A DNA stretch of 64,000 nt from Candidatus Latescibacterota bacterium (lineage in GTDB: Bacteria > JAAXHH01). A program made the translations under genes and the position numbers. Numbering within the stretch: the first letter of the stretch is position 1; each line of letters opens with the position of its first letter. Shown here in pieces: positions 16,759 to 25,628 of this stretch. The notes below the pieces were generated by a model. The model made no database searches. It had not been told where the DNA came from and worked only from the letters and a program-made list of their open reading frames with translations. The stretch covers positions 753,330-817,329 of the forward strand of contig JAJEEG010000006.1 in the NCBI GenBank assembly GCA_022821085.1, read 5' to 3'.

Positions 16759-17090
16759 AGTCGTTTCTACTTTGTATCGACACCGAATTCGCGGTCACCC
16801 GGCATCGGTCACCTGGCATCGGACGCCTGGCATCGGACGTCTGCGAGATCCGGGGAATCCAGCGACCACGAGGGAATGGAATATACATGGCGAGGCCGTG
16901 CGGCCAAAGTCCATTATGACTGCGGAATGCCTCCGGCGGATGATCGAATATGCCGGTTTTGCGGAGTCGGTAAAGCGACCTGACCGAGCTTGACACACGC
17001 AGTAGATTATCGTGACGAAGATGGCTTATCCTGACACGATGAAACGTGTCTAAAACTTCCGGGGAATCACAACGACAAAAAGGAGTATCC
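16759..17090. other. 332-bp divergent intergenic region
   Basis: It lies between the start of the SelD fusion (minus) and an unknown protein (plus). It contains a degenerate 14-base tandem array at 16792-16847 and an isolated TTGACA at 16991-16996 without a matching -10. No gene was recognised. Confidence 0.55.
16792..16847. repeat. Four degenerate 14-bp tandem units
   Basis: Units begin at 16792, 16806, 16820 and 16834, each starting CGG(T/A)C and, in the first three, ending GGCAT. The array lies upstream of the SelD fusion start. Confidence 0.75.
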
Positions 17091-17615
17091 ATGGCGTTCA
17101 ATATCAGGAAACGCGGCAAGCTGACCTACTACTACCACGGCGAAAGCCCGGTGCTGTCGGCCCTGGTTACGGAGGAACAGCCGGACGGCGACCTGAAGAT
17201 CTATTTCGCCGGTCTCACGGGCGGCTACTCGGCCAAGGGCGTGCTGGAGCGCGAGGAACTGATTTCGATGGAGCCGGACAAGGAGATCCCGCTCGTATTC
17301 CAGAGCTGGGAGAAATGGCTGATTGACGCCGGCCTGTGCAAATCGCTCAAAGAAGTGGATTTCATCGAAGTACATGCCTTCGGATGCCAGCCGAAATCGC
17401 CCAATCCCCTCGTGGACCCGTTGGGTTACGCCGCCGAACAGGATCGGCTGAAGGAAGCGTACGCCCGGGCGTACAGCAGCTTCTTCAGGGACTATCTGCC
17501 GGACAACGGGGTGCCGTGCCGCTTTACCGTCCATCTCGTCGACGTCCCCGATAAGGCCGCGTCTTACGAGTTCTACTCAACCGCCCTTTGGCAGCGGTCG
17601 CTCCAGACCGGATAG
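17091..17615 (+). CDS. Hypothetical protein
   Basis: The 174-residue protein is not recognised. It has no signal peptide or membrane segment. An early Tyr-rich strand (KLTYYYHGE) and alternating beta and helical segments suggest a compact cytoplasmic domain; the C-terminal half has a long helix (AEQDRLKEAYARAYSSFF). AAGGAG at 17080-17085 precedes ATG 17091 by six bases, which favours this start over an upstream ATG at 17046. It is followed by a separate promoter-like site, so it may not belong to the sulfatase block downstream. Confidence 0.6.
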   Translation: MAFNIRKRGKLTYYYHGESPVLSALVTEEQPDGDLKIYFAGLTGGYSAKGVLEREELISMEPDKEIPLVFQSWEKWLIDAGLCKSLKEVDFIEVHAFGCQPKSPNPLVDPLGYAAEQDRLKEAYARAYSSFFRDYLPDNGVPCRFTVHLVDVPDKAASYEFYSTALWQRSLQTG

Positions 17616-17661
17616 TCCGAAAGACGCATGGGGATCCGGCCCGCCGGGACCGATTACCGGC

Positions 17662-17690
17662 TTGACACCCCGTAGAATCAGGACCATATT
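17662..17690 (+). promoter_or_regulatory. Promoter-like site for the RraA-sulfatase block
   Basis: TTGACA at 17662-17667 and CATATT at 17685-17690 are 17 bases apart. It lies about 100 bases before the RraA-family gene, in the only sizeable gap upstream of the block. A GACCGATC/GGTCTG-rich stretch of short repeats at 17717-17748 follows and might be an operator. Confidence 0.5.
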
Positions 17691-17791
17691 CACCGGGTTC
17701 ATTCCACCTGATTGACGGACCGATCAGTCTGACCGATCGGACGGTCTGATTTCCCACCACTTCTCCGCACGCAGCCCGGAAGGAGCGATGC

Positions 17792-18541
17792 ATGTCCGAG
17801 CGGTCCGCGCAAGATGCGTTGGAGGCGCTGAAACAGTTCGATACGCCCTCGATTACAAACGTCGTGGCGACCTACCCGACCCACCCCCTCTGCCTGGGCC
17901 TATACAATCCATGGTCGGAGAACTGGTACACCGATCAGACGATCAAGTGCATCTATCCCGAACTCGGGCGCACCGTGGGCTATGCCGTTACCTGCGTATT
18001 CGGTTTGCCCGAGCCGGGCTTCAAGAACCTCTCTTTCATTGACATCATAGACGCGCTGGACGAATCTCCCCGACCGACGATACTCGTGATCCAGCAGAAA
18101 TTCCCGCCCGAGATCGCCGGCAAGGTGGGGCTGGCCGGCGGCAACATGGCTTCGGCCAGCAAGGCGGTGGGATGCGTCGGAATGTTATCCAACGGGCCTT
18201 CCCGGGATGTCGACGAGATCCGGCCCATGGCATTCCAGTACCTGTTGAGCGGCGTGACCCCGGGCCACGGGGACATGGCGGTACATGCCGTAAACGTGCC
18301 TGTGTCCGTAGGCGGGATGGACGTTGCGCCGGGTGAGATCATCCACATGGACGAGAACGGCGCCTGCAAGTTCCCGGCGAGCAAGCTGGATGCGGTCCTT
18401 GAAAACGCCACGGCCCTGGCGGCCGAGGAGGAAGTACGGATCACCGCGTTCCAGAATGCCCGGTCGGCCGACGAAGTCAAGGCCATCCTGGGCGGCCATA
18501 GCTACGGCAAACAGGACAACGGCAAGAAAGAAGAAGAATAA
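17792..18541 (+). CDS. RraA-family protein (HMG/CHA aldolase-like)
   Basis: The 249-residue protein resembles the RraA/dimethylmenaquinone methyltransferase-like family. Many catabolic members are class II pyruvate aldolases or oxaloacetate decarboxylases. Family features are the N-terminal LKQFDTPSITNVV, the central GGNMASASKAVGCVGML segment (the usual GG/active-site loop) and GDMAVHAVNVPVSVGGMDVAPGE cut by the expected Gly-rich turn. The canonical G-x3-R-D near the metal site appears only as NGPSRDVDE. AAGGAG lies seven bases before ATG 17792. Its stop shares one base with the sulfatase start, so the two are translationally coupled. Confidence 0.8.
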   Translation: MSERSAQDALEALKQFDTPSITNVVATYPTHPLCLGLYNPWSENWYTDQTIKCIYPELGRTVGYAVTCVFGLPEPGFKNLSFIDIIDALDESPRPTILVIQQKFPPEIAGKVGLAGGNMASASKAVGCVGMLSNGPSRDVDEIRPMAFQYLLSGVTPGHGDMAVHAVNVPVSVGGMDVAPGEIIHMDENGACKFPASKLDAVLENATALAAEEEVRITAFQNARSADEVKAILGGHSYGKQDNGKKEEE

Positions 18542-20022
18542 TGAAATGCGTATTCATCGTGCTTGATACCGTCCGCCGGGACTACCTTTCGACCTACGGC
18601 AACGACTGGGTGCATACGCCCGCCCTGGACCGACTGGCGGAACGGGGCGTCGTTTTCGACAACCACTGGGTGGGTTCGCTGCCGTGCATGCCGGCGCGGC
18701 GGGAGTTTATGACCGGGCGGTACAACTTCATTTACCGCGGATGGGGCCCTATCGAACCCTACGACGATACGCTGCCGGGCGAGTTGCGGAAGAACGACGT
18801 CTTCACCCACCTGCTGACCGATCATTACCACTACTTCGAACTCGGGGGAGAGAACTACCACACGGCGTTCAACACCTGGGACTTCTTCCGCGGCCAGGAG
18901 AACGACTGGTGGGCGTCCCACGTGGACCGCATGGCGCTGCCCGGCCACCTGGGCCAACTCAGCCAGCAGAATTACGGCAACCGGAAACTGCAGCAGCGCG
19001 AAGAGGACTTCTCCGGTCCGAAGACCGCGCAGGCGGCCATCGAGTGGCTGAAGACGAACCGGGCGTCCGACGACTGGTTCCTGCAGGTCGAAATCTTCGA
19101 TCCCCACGAGCCCTTTTATTGCACAGACAAATACCGGGACATGTACGGCGACGATTACGACGGACCGTTCTACGACTGGCCGAGCTACGACGAGGTCCAC
19201 GAATCCCCGGAAGCTGTCGAACACATCCGGAAGTGCTATGCAGGGCTGCTCACGATGACGGACCACTGGGTGGGCAGGATATTCGACACGCTCGACGACC
19301 TGGGGCTGTGGGACGACACGCTGGTCGTGTTCACCACGGATCACGGGACCATGCTGGCCGAGCATGACTTCTGGATGAAGAACATCATGCCCCTGTACAA
19401 CGAGATCGTCCGGATACCGCTGATCGCGAGCCTGCCCGACAATGAGCGGGCAGGTACGCGCACCGGAGCGCTCACGCAGACCATCGACCTGATGCCGACC
19501 TTTCTCGACTACTTCGATGTTGCGCCGCCGCCTCACGTCCAGGGACGGTCTCTGCGGGAGGTGCTGGACGGCGGCGGAGTCCGGGCGGATGGTATTTTCG
19601 GTTATTTCGGGATGGCCATGAACTTAACGGACGGGAGGTACGTGTACATGCGCAACCCGGTCAATGAGGACGCGGGACCGCTGTATGCGTACACGGCCAT
19701 GCCCACGGGCGGTTTGAACCGCTGGTATCCCAGGGAGGTGTACGACCGGGTCGAAACGGGCCGGTACTTCGGCCACACCTACAACCTGCCGTTGTACAAG
19801 ATCCCCACCGACGGCAAGGTCCCGCGTCACCACCCCGACGAGGCGTCCTACGCGGGGCGGAACCAGCTCTTCGACGTAGTGGCGGATCCCGCACAGCAGC
19901 ACCCCGTAGAAGATCCGGCGCTGGAAGCCCGGTTCACAGAACGGATCGCCCGGCATCTGCAGGCATGCGAGGCCATGCCGGAACAGTTCACCCGTCTGGG
20001 TATCGATCCACCCGCAGCTTAG
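18541..20022 (+). CDS. Sulfatase (Cys-type, CMPAR motif)
   Basis: The 493-residue protein is a formylglycine-dependent sulfatase. The metal-site start VFIVLDTVRRDY is followed by the modification site at Cys49 (C-M-P-A-R, then TG at 58-59), where most sulfatases have C-x-P-S-R. The second metal cluster is in FTTDHGTMLAEHDFW near residue 260-275. No signal peptide is present, so it is predicted cytoplasmic. The ATG overlaps the RraA stop by one base. The adjacent radical SAM maturase at 27258 could convert Cys49 to formylglycine. The substrate is unknown. Confidence 0.88.
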   Translation: MKCVFIVLDTVRRDYLSTYGNDWVHTPALDRLAERGVVFDNHWVGSLPCMPARREFMTGRYNFIYRGWGPIEPYDDTLPGELRKNDVFTHLLTDHYHYFELGGENYHTAFNTWDFFRGQENDWWASHVDRMALPGHLGQLSQQNYGNRKLQQREEDFSGPKTAQAAIEWLKTNRASDDWFLQVEIFDPHEPFYCTDKYRDMYGDDYDGPFYDWPSYDEVHESPEAVEHIRKCYAGLLTMTDHWVGRIFDTLDDLGLWDDTLVVFTTDHGTMLAEHDFWMKNIMPLYNEIVRIPLIASLPDNERAGTRTGALTQTIDLMPTFLDYFDVAPPPHVQGRSLREVLDGGGVRADGIFGYFGMAMNLTDGRYVYMRNPVNEDAGPLYAYTAMPTGGLNRWYPREVYDRVETGRYFGHTYNLPLYKIPTDGKVPRHHPDEASYAGRNQLFDVVADPAQQHPVEDPALEARFTERIARHLQACEAMPEQFTRLGIDPPAA

Positions 20023-20050
20023 GCCCGCAGCCCGCAGCTTAGGCCCGCAA
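20011..20050. repeat. 20-bp tandem duplication spanning a stop codon
   Basis: Copies at 20011-20030 and 20031-20050 differ at one base. The first contains the TAG that ends the sulfatase gene, so the last codons plus stop are repeated downstream. Confidence 0.9.
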
Positions 20051-20067
20051 CCTGGGATGGAATGATC

Positions 20068-21870
20068 ATGAAAAAGACTCGAATCCTGCGACGTTTCCCG
20101 GCGACGCTCCTGCTCGCCTTCGCGCTGTGGTCAGTGAACTGCGGCGACCAGCCGGCGCCGGACGATGCCGGCGAAAACACGCCCGCGCCGGATCTGTTCT
20201 TCGGCCAGACCGCGGAAATGAAGGAGGCGGCCCACGCCGCGCTGATGGAGCGCCTGCCCGATGATGCCGCGCCCCTCGAGTACCAGGTGTTCCGGTACAT
20301 GGCCGCGGAACCCAAGAGCATGGACCAGGGCGTCTCTATCTACGTGGCGGGCGGAAGCGAATTCCACTTCGAGCGGCTCGTCATGTTCGGAGTGAACGGG
20401 GAGCTTCTCCCTGGCGCGGCGCAATCGTGGGAACCTTCCGAGGACGGCAAGACCTGGACCTTCCACCTGCGCCGGGACGGCCGGTGGAGCGACGGCCGGC
20501 CTGTCACGGCCCACGATTTCGAATTCACCTTCAAGCGGTTTCTCCATCCCAACGCGGGCAACGTCTACGCCTTTCTCTATTACGATATCAAGGGCGCCAA
20601 AGCCTACAACCAGCGGGAAACGGACGACGTCGAAACTGTGGGCGTCCGGGCCCTGGACGACTACACCCTGGTCATCGAGACGGAGCAATCCTGCGCCTTT
20701 CTGCCCCATATCACCGCCTACCTCACGTCCGCGCCCGTCCCGCCCTGGCAGGTCGAGAAATACGGGGACCAGTGGGCCCTTGCCGGCACCTGCCTGACCA
20801 ACGGACCCTTCCAGCTCGAGACGTGGAAAACGGGCCAGTACATGACGTTCGGCCTGAATCCCCATTACACCGGGTCCCATCCGGGGCATCTCCGCCAGAT
20901 CGTCCGCATTTTCAACGCCATGGTCGGCTCGGCCAGCGCGGCGAACGACATGGGCCTGCTGCCCTACGAGAACGACGAGATCGACGTGATCGACGTCAGC
21001 CCCATGGTCTACGGCGGCCTGCGCGACGACCCGGAGTGGAACGAACGGGCGTGGTCCTACGATCAGTTCACGACGATCTACCTGTTCTTCCGGACGCGCC
21101 AGCCTCCCTTCGACAACCTCAAGGTCCGCCAGGCTTTCGCCCACGCCATCGACCAGGAGTCGCTGAACGAGACGATTCTCCAGGATATGATGATTCCCGC
21201 CTACACCATGCTGCCGCTCCATTTCCCGGGCTACGTCGGCGACAAGTACCGGGACCACCAGCGGTTCGACCCGGACCGCGCCCGTCAGCTGCTCGCCGAG
21301 GCCGGCTATCCGGGTGGCAGGGGTTTCCCGCGGATGGATCTCTGGCTCGCCGACGCGACACCCGCTTCCGCCATCAGCCAGGCGGCCCAGGCGATCCAGG
21401 AGATGCTGAAGGAGAACCTGAACGTCCAGATCGATATCCGGAACACGGAAGGCGCGGCGTATCGTTCGGCCATGTACGACTGGGAGTTCCCCATGAGCAT
21501 CATTGGGTTCAATTACGACTTCCCCGATCCCCACAGCATGCTGGGCATCATCTGGCGTTCCCAGCCCAGGGGCTACACGCGCCACGACTGGCTGAACCCG
21601 GAATTCGACCGCCTGATCGACGCGGCCGCCGGAGAGCTGAACCCCGAGGCGCGCATGGCCATGTACGACGAAGCCGAGGGGATTCTCGCCTCCGAGGCCG
21701 CGGCCGTCTTCCTGTGGCACGTCAATGCCTATCAGTTGCGCAAGCCCTGGCTGAAGGGGTTCCGTGAAGACCGGTGGGGCAACTTCCCCAATTACCGGAA
21801 CGCGAACACCTACTACGACCTTTATATCGGCCAGGAGGCCGTGGACAGCGGCCGGCGCATCGACTACTGA
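20068..21870 (+). CDS. Family-5 solute-binding lipoprotein
   Basis: The 600-residue protein has a basic N-terminus, a hydrophobic core and a lipobox-like WSVNC with Cys near residue 25, so it is probably a lipoprotein. The mature part is SBP_bac_5 (TWTFHLRRDGRWSDGRP, FFRTRQPPFDNLKVRQAF, PWLKGF). ATG 20068 is preferred over 20062 because GGGATGG ends seven bases before it. A spacer of about 40 residues rich in Pro, Asp and Glu follows the lipobox. It is embedded in the sulfatase block and is the likely uptake receptor; the ABC permeases are not in the window. Confidence 0.87.
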   Translation: MKKTRILRRFPATLLLAFALWSVNCGDQPAPDDAGENTPAPDLFFGQTAEMKEAAHAALMERLPDDAAPLEYQVFRYMAAEPKSMDQGVSIYVAGGSEFHFERLVMFGVNGELLPGAAQSWEPSEDGKTWTFHLRRDGRWSDGRPVTAHDFEFTFKRFLHPNAGNVYAFLYYDIKGAKAYNQRETDDVETVGVRALDDYTLVIETEQSCAFLPHITAYLTSAPVPPWQVEKYGDQWALAGTCLTNGPFQLETWKTGQYMTFGLNPHYTGSHPGHLRQIVRIFNAMVGSASAANDMGLLPYENDEIDVIDVSPMVYGGLRDDPEWNERAWSYDQFTTIYLFFRTRQPPFDNLKVRQAFAHAIDQESLNETILQDMMIPAYTMLPLHFPGYVGDKYRDHQRFDPDRARQLLAEAGYPGGRGFPRMDLWLADATPASAISQAAQAIQEMLKENLNVQIDIRNTEGAAYRSAMYDWEFPMSIIGFNYDFPDPHSMLGIIWRSQPRGYTRHDWLNPEFDRLIDAAAGELNPEARMAMYDEAEGILASEAAAVFLWHVNAYQLRKPWLKGFREDRWGNFPNYRNANTYYDLYIGQEAVDSGRRIDY

Positions 21871-21916
21871 GAACTCAGTGCAATTTCGCGCTTTGACCGA
21901 AGGATCGATTACTGAT

Positions 21917-22741
21917 ATGGAAAATGGACACCAGTACACCGAGATGACCGACGCGCAGCGGGAACATCTCGACCAATACGGCTACTTGATCATTGAAGAC
22001 GCCCTGCCTCCAGCGGTCGTCGGGGAGTTGAACGGGGCCATCGACGAAGTGTACGCCCGGGCCCGGCAGGAGGGCACGCTGGGGAAAGGCGGCGATCTGA
22101 ACATGCGGAACTGCATCGTGGCCCACGATGCCTTTTTGCAGTTGCTCGACTGGCCGGCGACCATTCCCCTGGCCTGGGGCGCGCTCAGCTGGAACATCCA
22201 GATGATCACCTCCCACCTGATCGTGCTGCCATCGGGACCGGAACCCACCGAGGACACCAAGCGCGGGCACGGCATGCACCGGGACGGCGGCCGGTCCTTC
22301 GTCGAAATGCAGGAACCCCATCCGCGCATCCTGCTGAAGATCGCCTACGTGCTCAGCGACCAGACGGATCCTTCCTCCGGGGCCACTTCGCTGGTGCCCG
22401 GCAGCAACCGGATCACGGGGGAGCCACCCAGGGATCCGGTCACGGGATGGCCGTATGGCGCCATCCAGATGAATCTGCCCGCGGGCAGCGCATTCTTGTT
22501 CGAGCAGCGCACTTTTCACAGCATCGGGCACAACTGGTGCGGCCACGACCGAAGGACCATCTTCATGGGATACGCGTATCGGTGGGTAAAGCCCATGGAC
22601 TACATTCAGATGCCGAAGTCCCTCGTGGACCGGTGCACGCCCCTCCAGAAGCAGCTGGTCGGCGAGGTCGGTGACGCCCTCAGTTACTATCTGCCCGAAG
22701 ACGAGGATGTACCCCTGAAAGCCTATCTCGGCGGAAAATGA
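21917..22741 (+). CDS. Phytanoyl-CoA dioxygenase (PhyH) family protein
   Basis: The 274-residue protein has the 2-oxoglutarate dioxygenase ligands: HxD in GMHRDGGRS, the distal His in QRTFHSIGHNW and an Arg in HDRRTIFMGY. The N-terminus (REHLDQYGYLIIEDALPP) is typical of PhyH proteins. ATG 21917 lies 46 bases after the lipoprotein stop. The next sulfatase starts nine bases after its stop, so it is part of the same transcript. A hydroxylase among sulfatases could open an alkyl sulfate, ether or methyl-sugar substrate; this is inference. Confidence 0.87.
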   Translation: MENGHQYTEMTDAQREHLDQYGYLIIEDALPPAVVGELNGAIDEVYARARQEGTLGKGGDLNMRNCIVAHDAFLQLLDWPATIPLAWGALSWNIQMITSHLIVLPSGPEPTEDTKRGHGMHRDGGRSFVEMQEPHPRILLKIAYVLSDQTDPSSGATSLVPGSNRITGEPPRDPVTGWPYGAIQMNLPAGSAFLFEQRTFHSIGHNWCGHDRRTIFMGYAYRWVKPMDYIQMPKSLVDRCTPLQKQLVGEVGDALSYYLPEDEDVPLKAYLGGK

Positions 22742-22750
22742 GTTCAGCGC

Positions 22751-24100
22751 ATGTCCAACGTCCTCCTGCTCATCTCCGACGAGCATAACCCCTTCTATTC
22801 CTCCGTCTACGGCCATCCCTTCGTCCAGACGCCGGCCATGGACCGGCTCGCGGAGAACGGGGTTGTCTACGATTGCGCCTACTGCCCGTCGCCCCTGTGC
22901 ACGCCCAGCCGGTCCGCCTTCATGTCGGGGCGCAGGGTGCACGAGATCCAGGCTTATTCCAACTGCACCCTCGGCGTCGAACCGGACATACCCTCCTACG
23001 GGGGTGTCTTGTCCGAACAGGGCGTATATTCCGTTCACGTGGGCAAAACGCACGTCTTCGCGCCGAGCGGCGAACTGGGTTTCAGCGAGGTGCGCCTCGG
23101 CGGCAGGGAGCGGGGCGCCGGCGACCCGGAAATCGGCCGCCGGCCCTTCCGGATTCGGCGGGCCGCCGCGGAACGGGCCGCACAGTTCGGCGTAAAGGAA
23201 TCGCATCTCAGGCTCGACCTGGAACGTGTCGACGCCGCCGTGGATTGGCTCACGCATACCGCGCCTGGGCTGGATCGTCCCTGGACCCTCACGCTAAACA
23301 TCATCCATCCCCATTTTCCGCACTACACCTCGCAGGAATTGTGGGATCTCTATCCCCAGGGCGGCGATCTGCCGGAATACGGGGCCGATGAGGCGACGGC
23401 GAACCACCCCCGGGCCCGTGAAGTGCGCGAACACTTCCAGACGGACCGGTTCACCGAGGCCCAGGTACGGGGCCAGCGCCGCGGGTACCTGGCCTGCGTG
23501 ACTTTCGTGGACCGGCAATTGGCGCGCCTGGTCGAAGCGCTGAAAGCGGCGGGCCTGTACGAAGATACCAATGTGATCTACACGTCGGACCACGGGGAGA
23601 TGCTCGGGAAGTTCGGCATGTGGTGGAAATGCTCCCTCTACGAAGACGCGAGCCGGATCCCCTGCATCGCGGCGGGACCCGATTATTCCACCGGGTCGCG
23701 GGTGACGACGCCCGTGGACCTCCACGACGTCCAGGCGAGCCTTTTCGCGTCGACGGGCGCCGAAAGGCCTTCGGACTGGGCGGGTACTGCGCTGCAGCGC
23801 CTGTCCGAGGCCGATGATCAGCGTGTCGTGTTCTCGGAATACCACGGACACGGGGCGCGGCACAGCGCTTTCATGATCCGGAAAGGAAAATGGAAATACA
23901 TCCATCACGTCGTAGCGCCCCATCAGTTGTTCGACCTGGACCGGGACCCCGACGAGCTTCAGAACGTGTATCAGGCACACCCCGCGGTAGCCGCCGACCT
24001 GGAAAAGGAACTCCGATCGATCTGCGATCCCGAGGCGGAGGACGACCGGGCGGACCGGTTCATCGAGGCGCAACTCGAATCCATGGCGTCCGGCGACTGA
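22751..24100 (+). CDS. Sulfatase (Cys-type, CTPSR motif)
   Basis: The 449-residue protein has the classical sulfatase signature at Cys50 (C-T-P-S-R, then SGR) after the N-terminal metal-binding LLLISDEHNP. The second metal cluster is YTSDHGEMLGKFGMWWK near residue 278-294, with the C-terminal KWKYIHH strand. There is no signal peptide. The final codons and stop form the first unit of a 36-base tandem repeat array. It is closest in style to choline-sulfatase/arylsulfatase-like enzymes from bacteria that degrade sulfated organics, but no substrate can be named. Confidence 0.9.
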   Translation: MSNVLLLISDEHNPFYSSVYGHPFVQTPAMDRLAENGVVYDCAYCPSPLCTPSRSAFMSGRRVHEIQAYSNCTLGVEPDIPSYGGVLSEQGVYSVHVGKTHVFAPSGELGFSEVRLGGRERGAGDPEIGRRPFRIRRAAAERAAQFGVKESHLRLDLERVDAAVDWLTHTAPGLDRPWTLTLNIIHPHFPHYTSQELWDLYPQGGDLPEYGADEATANHPRAREVREHFQTDRFTEAQVRGQRRGYLACVTFVDRQLARLVEALKAAGLYEDTNVIYTSDHGEMLGKFGMWWKCSLYEDASRIPCIAAGPDYSTGSRVTTPVDLHDVQASLFASTGAERPSDWAGTALQRLSEADDQRVVFSEYHGHGARHSAFMIRKGKWKYIHHVVAPHQLFDLDRDPDELQNVYQAHPAVAADLEKELRSICDPEAEDDRADRFIEAQLESMASGD

Positions 24101-24190
24101 AGGGCGTCCGCCGAGTCCATGGCGTCCGGCGACTGAAGGGCGTCCGCCGAATCCATGGCGTCCGCCGATAGAAGGGCGTCCGCCGACTGA
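24076..24190. repeat. 36-bp tandem repeat array starting at a gene's 3' end
   Basis: Units at 24076, 24112 and 24148 are nearly identical and a partial fourth follows to about 24190. The first unit contains the last codons and TGA of the sulfatase. Because 36 is a multiple of three, each unit repeats the ESMASGD-stop pattern in the same frame. Confidence 0.9.
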
Positions 24191-24218
24191 ATGACGACCG
24201 ACCACCCACCGGTGACTG

Positions 24219-25619
24219 ATGAATGATAAGCGATTGCTGGGCATCACCGTCCTGGCGGACTTCATCCTGAACGAAGGGGTGGAAGCCGTACTGGATAACC
24301 TGGTGGACCGGGCGGGCGCCACGGCTGTTGCGGTGAATCCCACGGTGACCGCGCCGTCCAATGAAGGCGTCGGTTCCTTCCAGCCGCCCAGCGACGCCGG
24401 CAGCAGTCCCCGCCTCTTCGATCGGCCGCTGTGGGGCCGGCGTTCGCTCTGGGTGCGGAGCGCACCGAGTTACAGGCCGTGTCTGTCGTACTATGCCGAT
24501 ACCCCGTACAAGCCCCGCGAACCCAATGAACTGACGGAAGCCCACGGTGACCTGATCGAACGGTTCATCGACGCGGCGCTGGACCGAGGGCTCGAGGTCT
24601 ACCTGCAACTGAGTGGCTCGACGCCGCCGGGACTGATGGACGAGGACCGGCCGCGAAGGCCGGATGGGGAGCTCCCGGACCGCATGGCGGACACAGGCTG
24701 CCTTGCCAGCGAGGCGATCCGGGCTTACATCGCCGCCTACGTGCGGGACCTGCTCGAACAGTATCCGCGCGTAACCGGCTTTCGACCGGACTGGCCCGAG
24801 TACCCCTGTTACAAGCTGGACGAGGCCTTCCAGGATTTCAATCCCCAGGTGGCGCGCTGGGCCTCGGACAACCAGTTTGACTACGCGGCCATCCACCGGG
24901 ACGTGCGGGCAGCCTTCGACTACCTGCACGGACGGCTCGAAAACCGGGACCTGCTCGACTTCAGCGGACCCGGCCGGGGCGCGGCGACGCTGGCCGCTGT
25001 TTTCCGGTCCTTTCCGGGCCTCATGGAATGGCTGCGCCTGAAATCCGCCCTGTCAGGCGACCTGCTGCGGCACTGGAGAACGGTCATCACGACGCACGGC
25101 GGATCCGAGAAGAAACTCTCGGCCAACGCCTTCATGACGCCCCTCACCCTGTGGACCGGCTTCGATTTCCGCGGGGCGCCGGAGATCTGCGACGCGGTGT
25201 CCCCCAAGCTGTATACCATGCATTGGTCGGTCATGGTGGAATTCTGGGGACGGGTATTGCTGGAGCACAATCCCGGCCTGGACGAAGGGCTCCTGGTACG
25301 GTCCCTCGCCCATCTCTTCGACCTCGGAGACGAAATCACGGCCACGCGGATCGACGATTACGGGTATCCCGGTCCCGACGAGCCCCATCCGGTCCCGGAC
25401 GACGCGCAGCGGCGGCGCATCGAGCAGGTCTGCACGGAGGTGAACGGGCGCGCGCTCGTTACGCCGCTCATGCACGGCTACGGCCCCCTGCATGATTTCG
25501 CCCGGCGTTTCCGGGTCGTTGCGGAAAGTCCGGCCGACGGCGTGTGGATCAACCGGTACGGGTACTTGAGCGACGACAAACTGGACGCGGTGGGCCGCAT
25601 CTGGCGCCACGCCCGTTGA
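24219..25619 (+). CDS. Hypothetical protein, possible TIM-barrel hydrolase
   Basis: The 466-residue protein is not assigned to a family. Its pattern resembles a TIM-barrel glycoside hydrolase-like protein: SYYADTPYKPRE early, an extended helix then the strand GLEVYLQLSGSTPPG, GFRPDWPEYPCYKLDE with paired acids, and SPKLYTMHWSVMVEFWGR. Several Trp, Asp and Glu residues at strand ends would suit carbohydrate binding. There is no signal peptide. It lies between two sulfatases, nine bases before the second, so it probably acts on the same compound. This is a target for structure prediction. Confidence 0.6.
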   Translation: MNDKRLLGITVLADFILNEGVEAVLDNLVDRAGATAVAVNPTVTAPSNEGVGSFQPPSDAGSSPRLFDRPLWGRRSLWVRSAPSYRPCLSYYADTPYKPREPNELTEAHGDLIERFIDAALDRGLEVYLQLSGSTPPGLMDEDRPRRPDGELPDRMADTGCLASEAIRAYIAAYVRDLLEQYPRVTGFRPDWPEYPCYKLDEAFQDFNPQVARWASDNQFDYAAIHRDVRAAFDYLHGRLENRDLLDFSGPGRGAATLAAVFRSFPGLMEWLRLKSALSGDLLRHWRTVITTHGGSEKKLSANAFMTPLTLWTGFDFRGAPEICDAVSPKLYTMHWSVMVEFWGRVLLEHNPGLDEGLLVRSLAHLFDLGDEITATRIDDYGYPGPDEPHPVPDDAQRRRIEQVCTEVNGRALVTPLMHGYGPLHDFARRFRVVAESPADGVWINRYGYLSDDKLDAVGRIWRHAR

Positions 25620-25628
25620 GGAAACCCG

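Noticed and set aside
16991-17040. Promoter from the TTGACA at 16991-16996
   Set aside because: No -10 element lies at 15-19 bases downstream.
20131-21939. Antisense open frame of about 600 codons opposite the solute-binding lipoprotein
   Set aside because: It mirrors a strongly recognisable SBP_bac_5 gene and has low-complexity, Val/Gly/Arg-rich translation.
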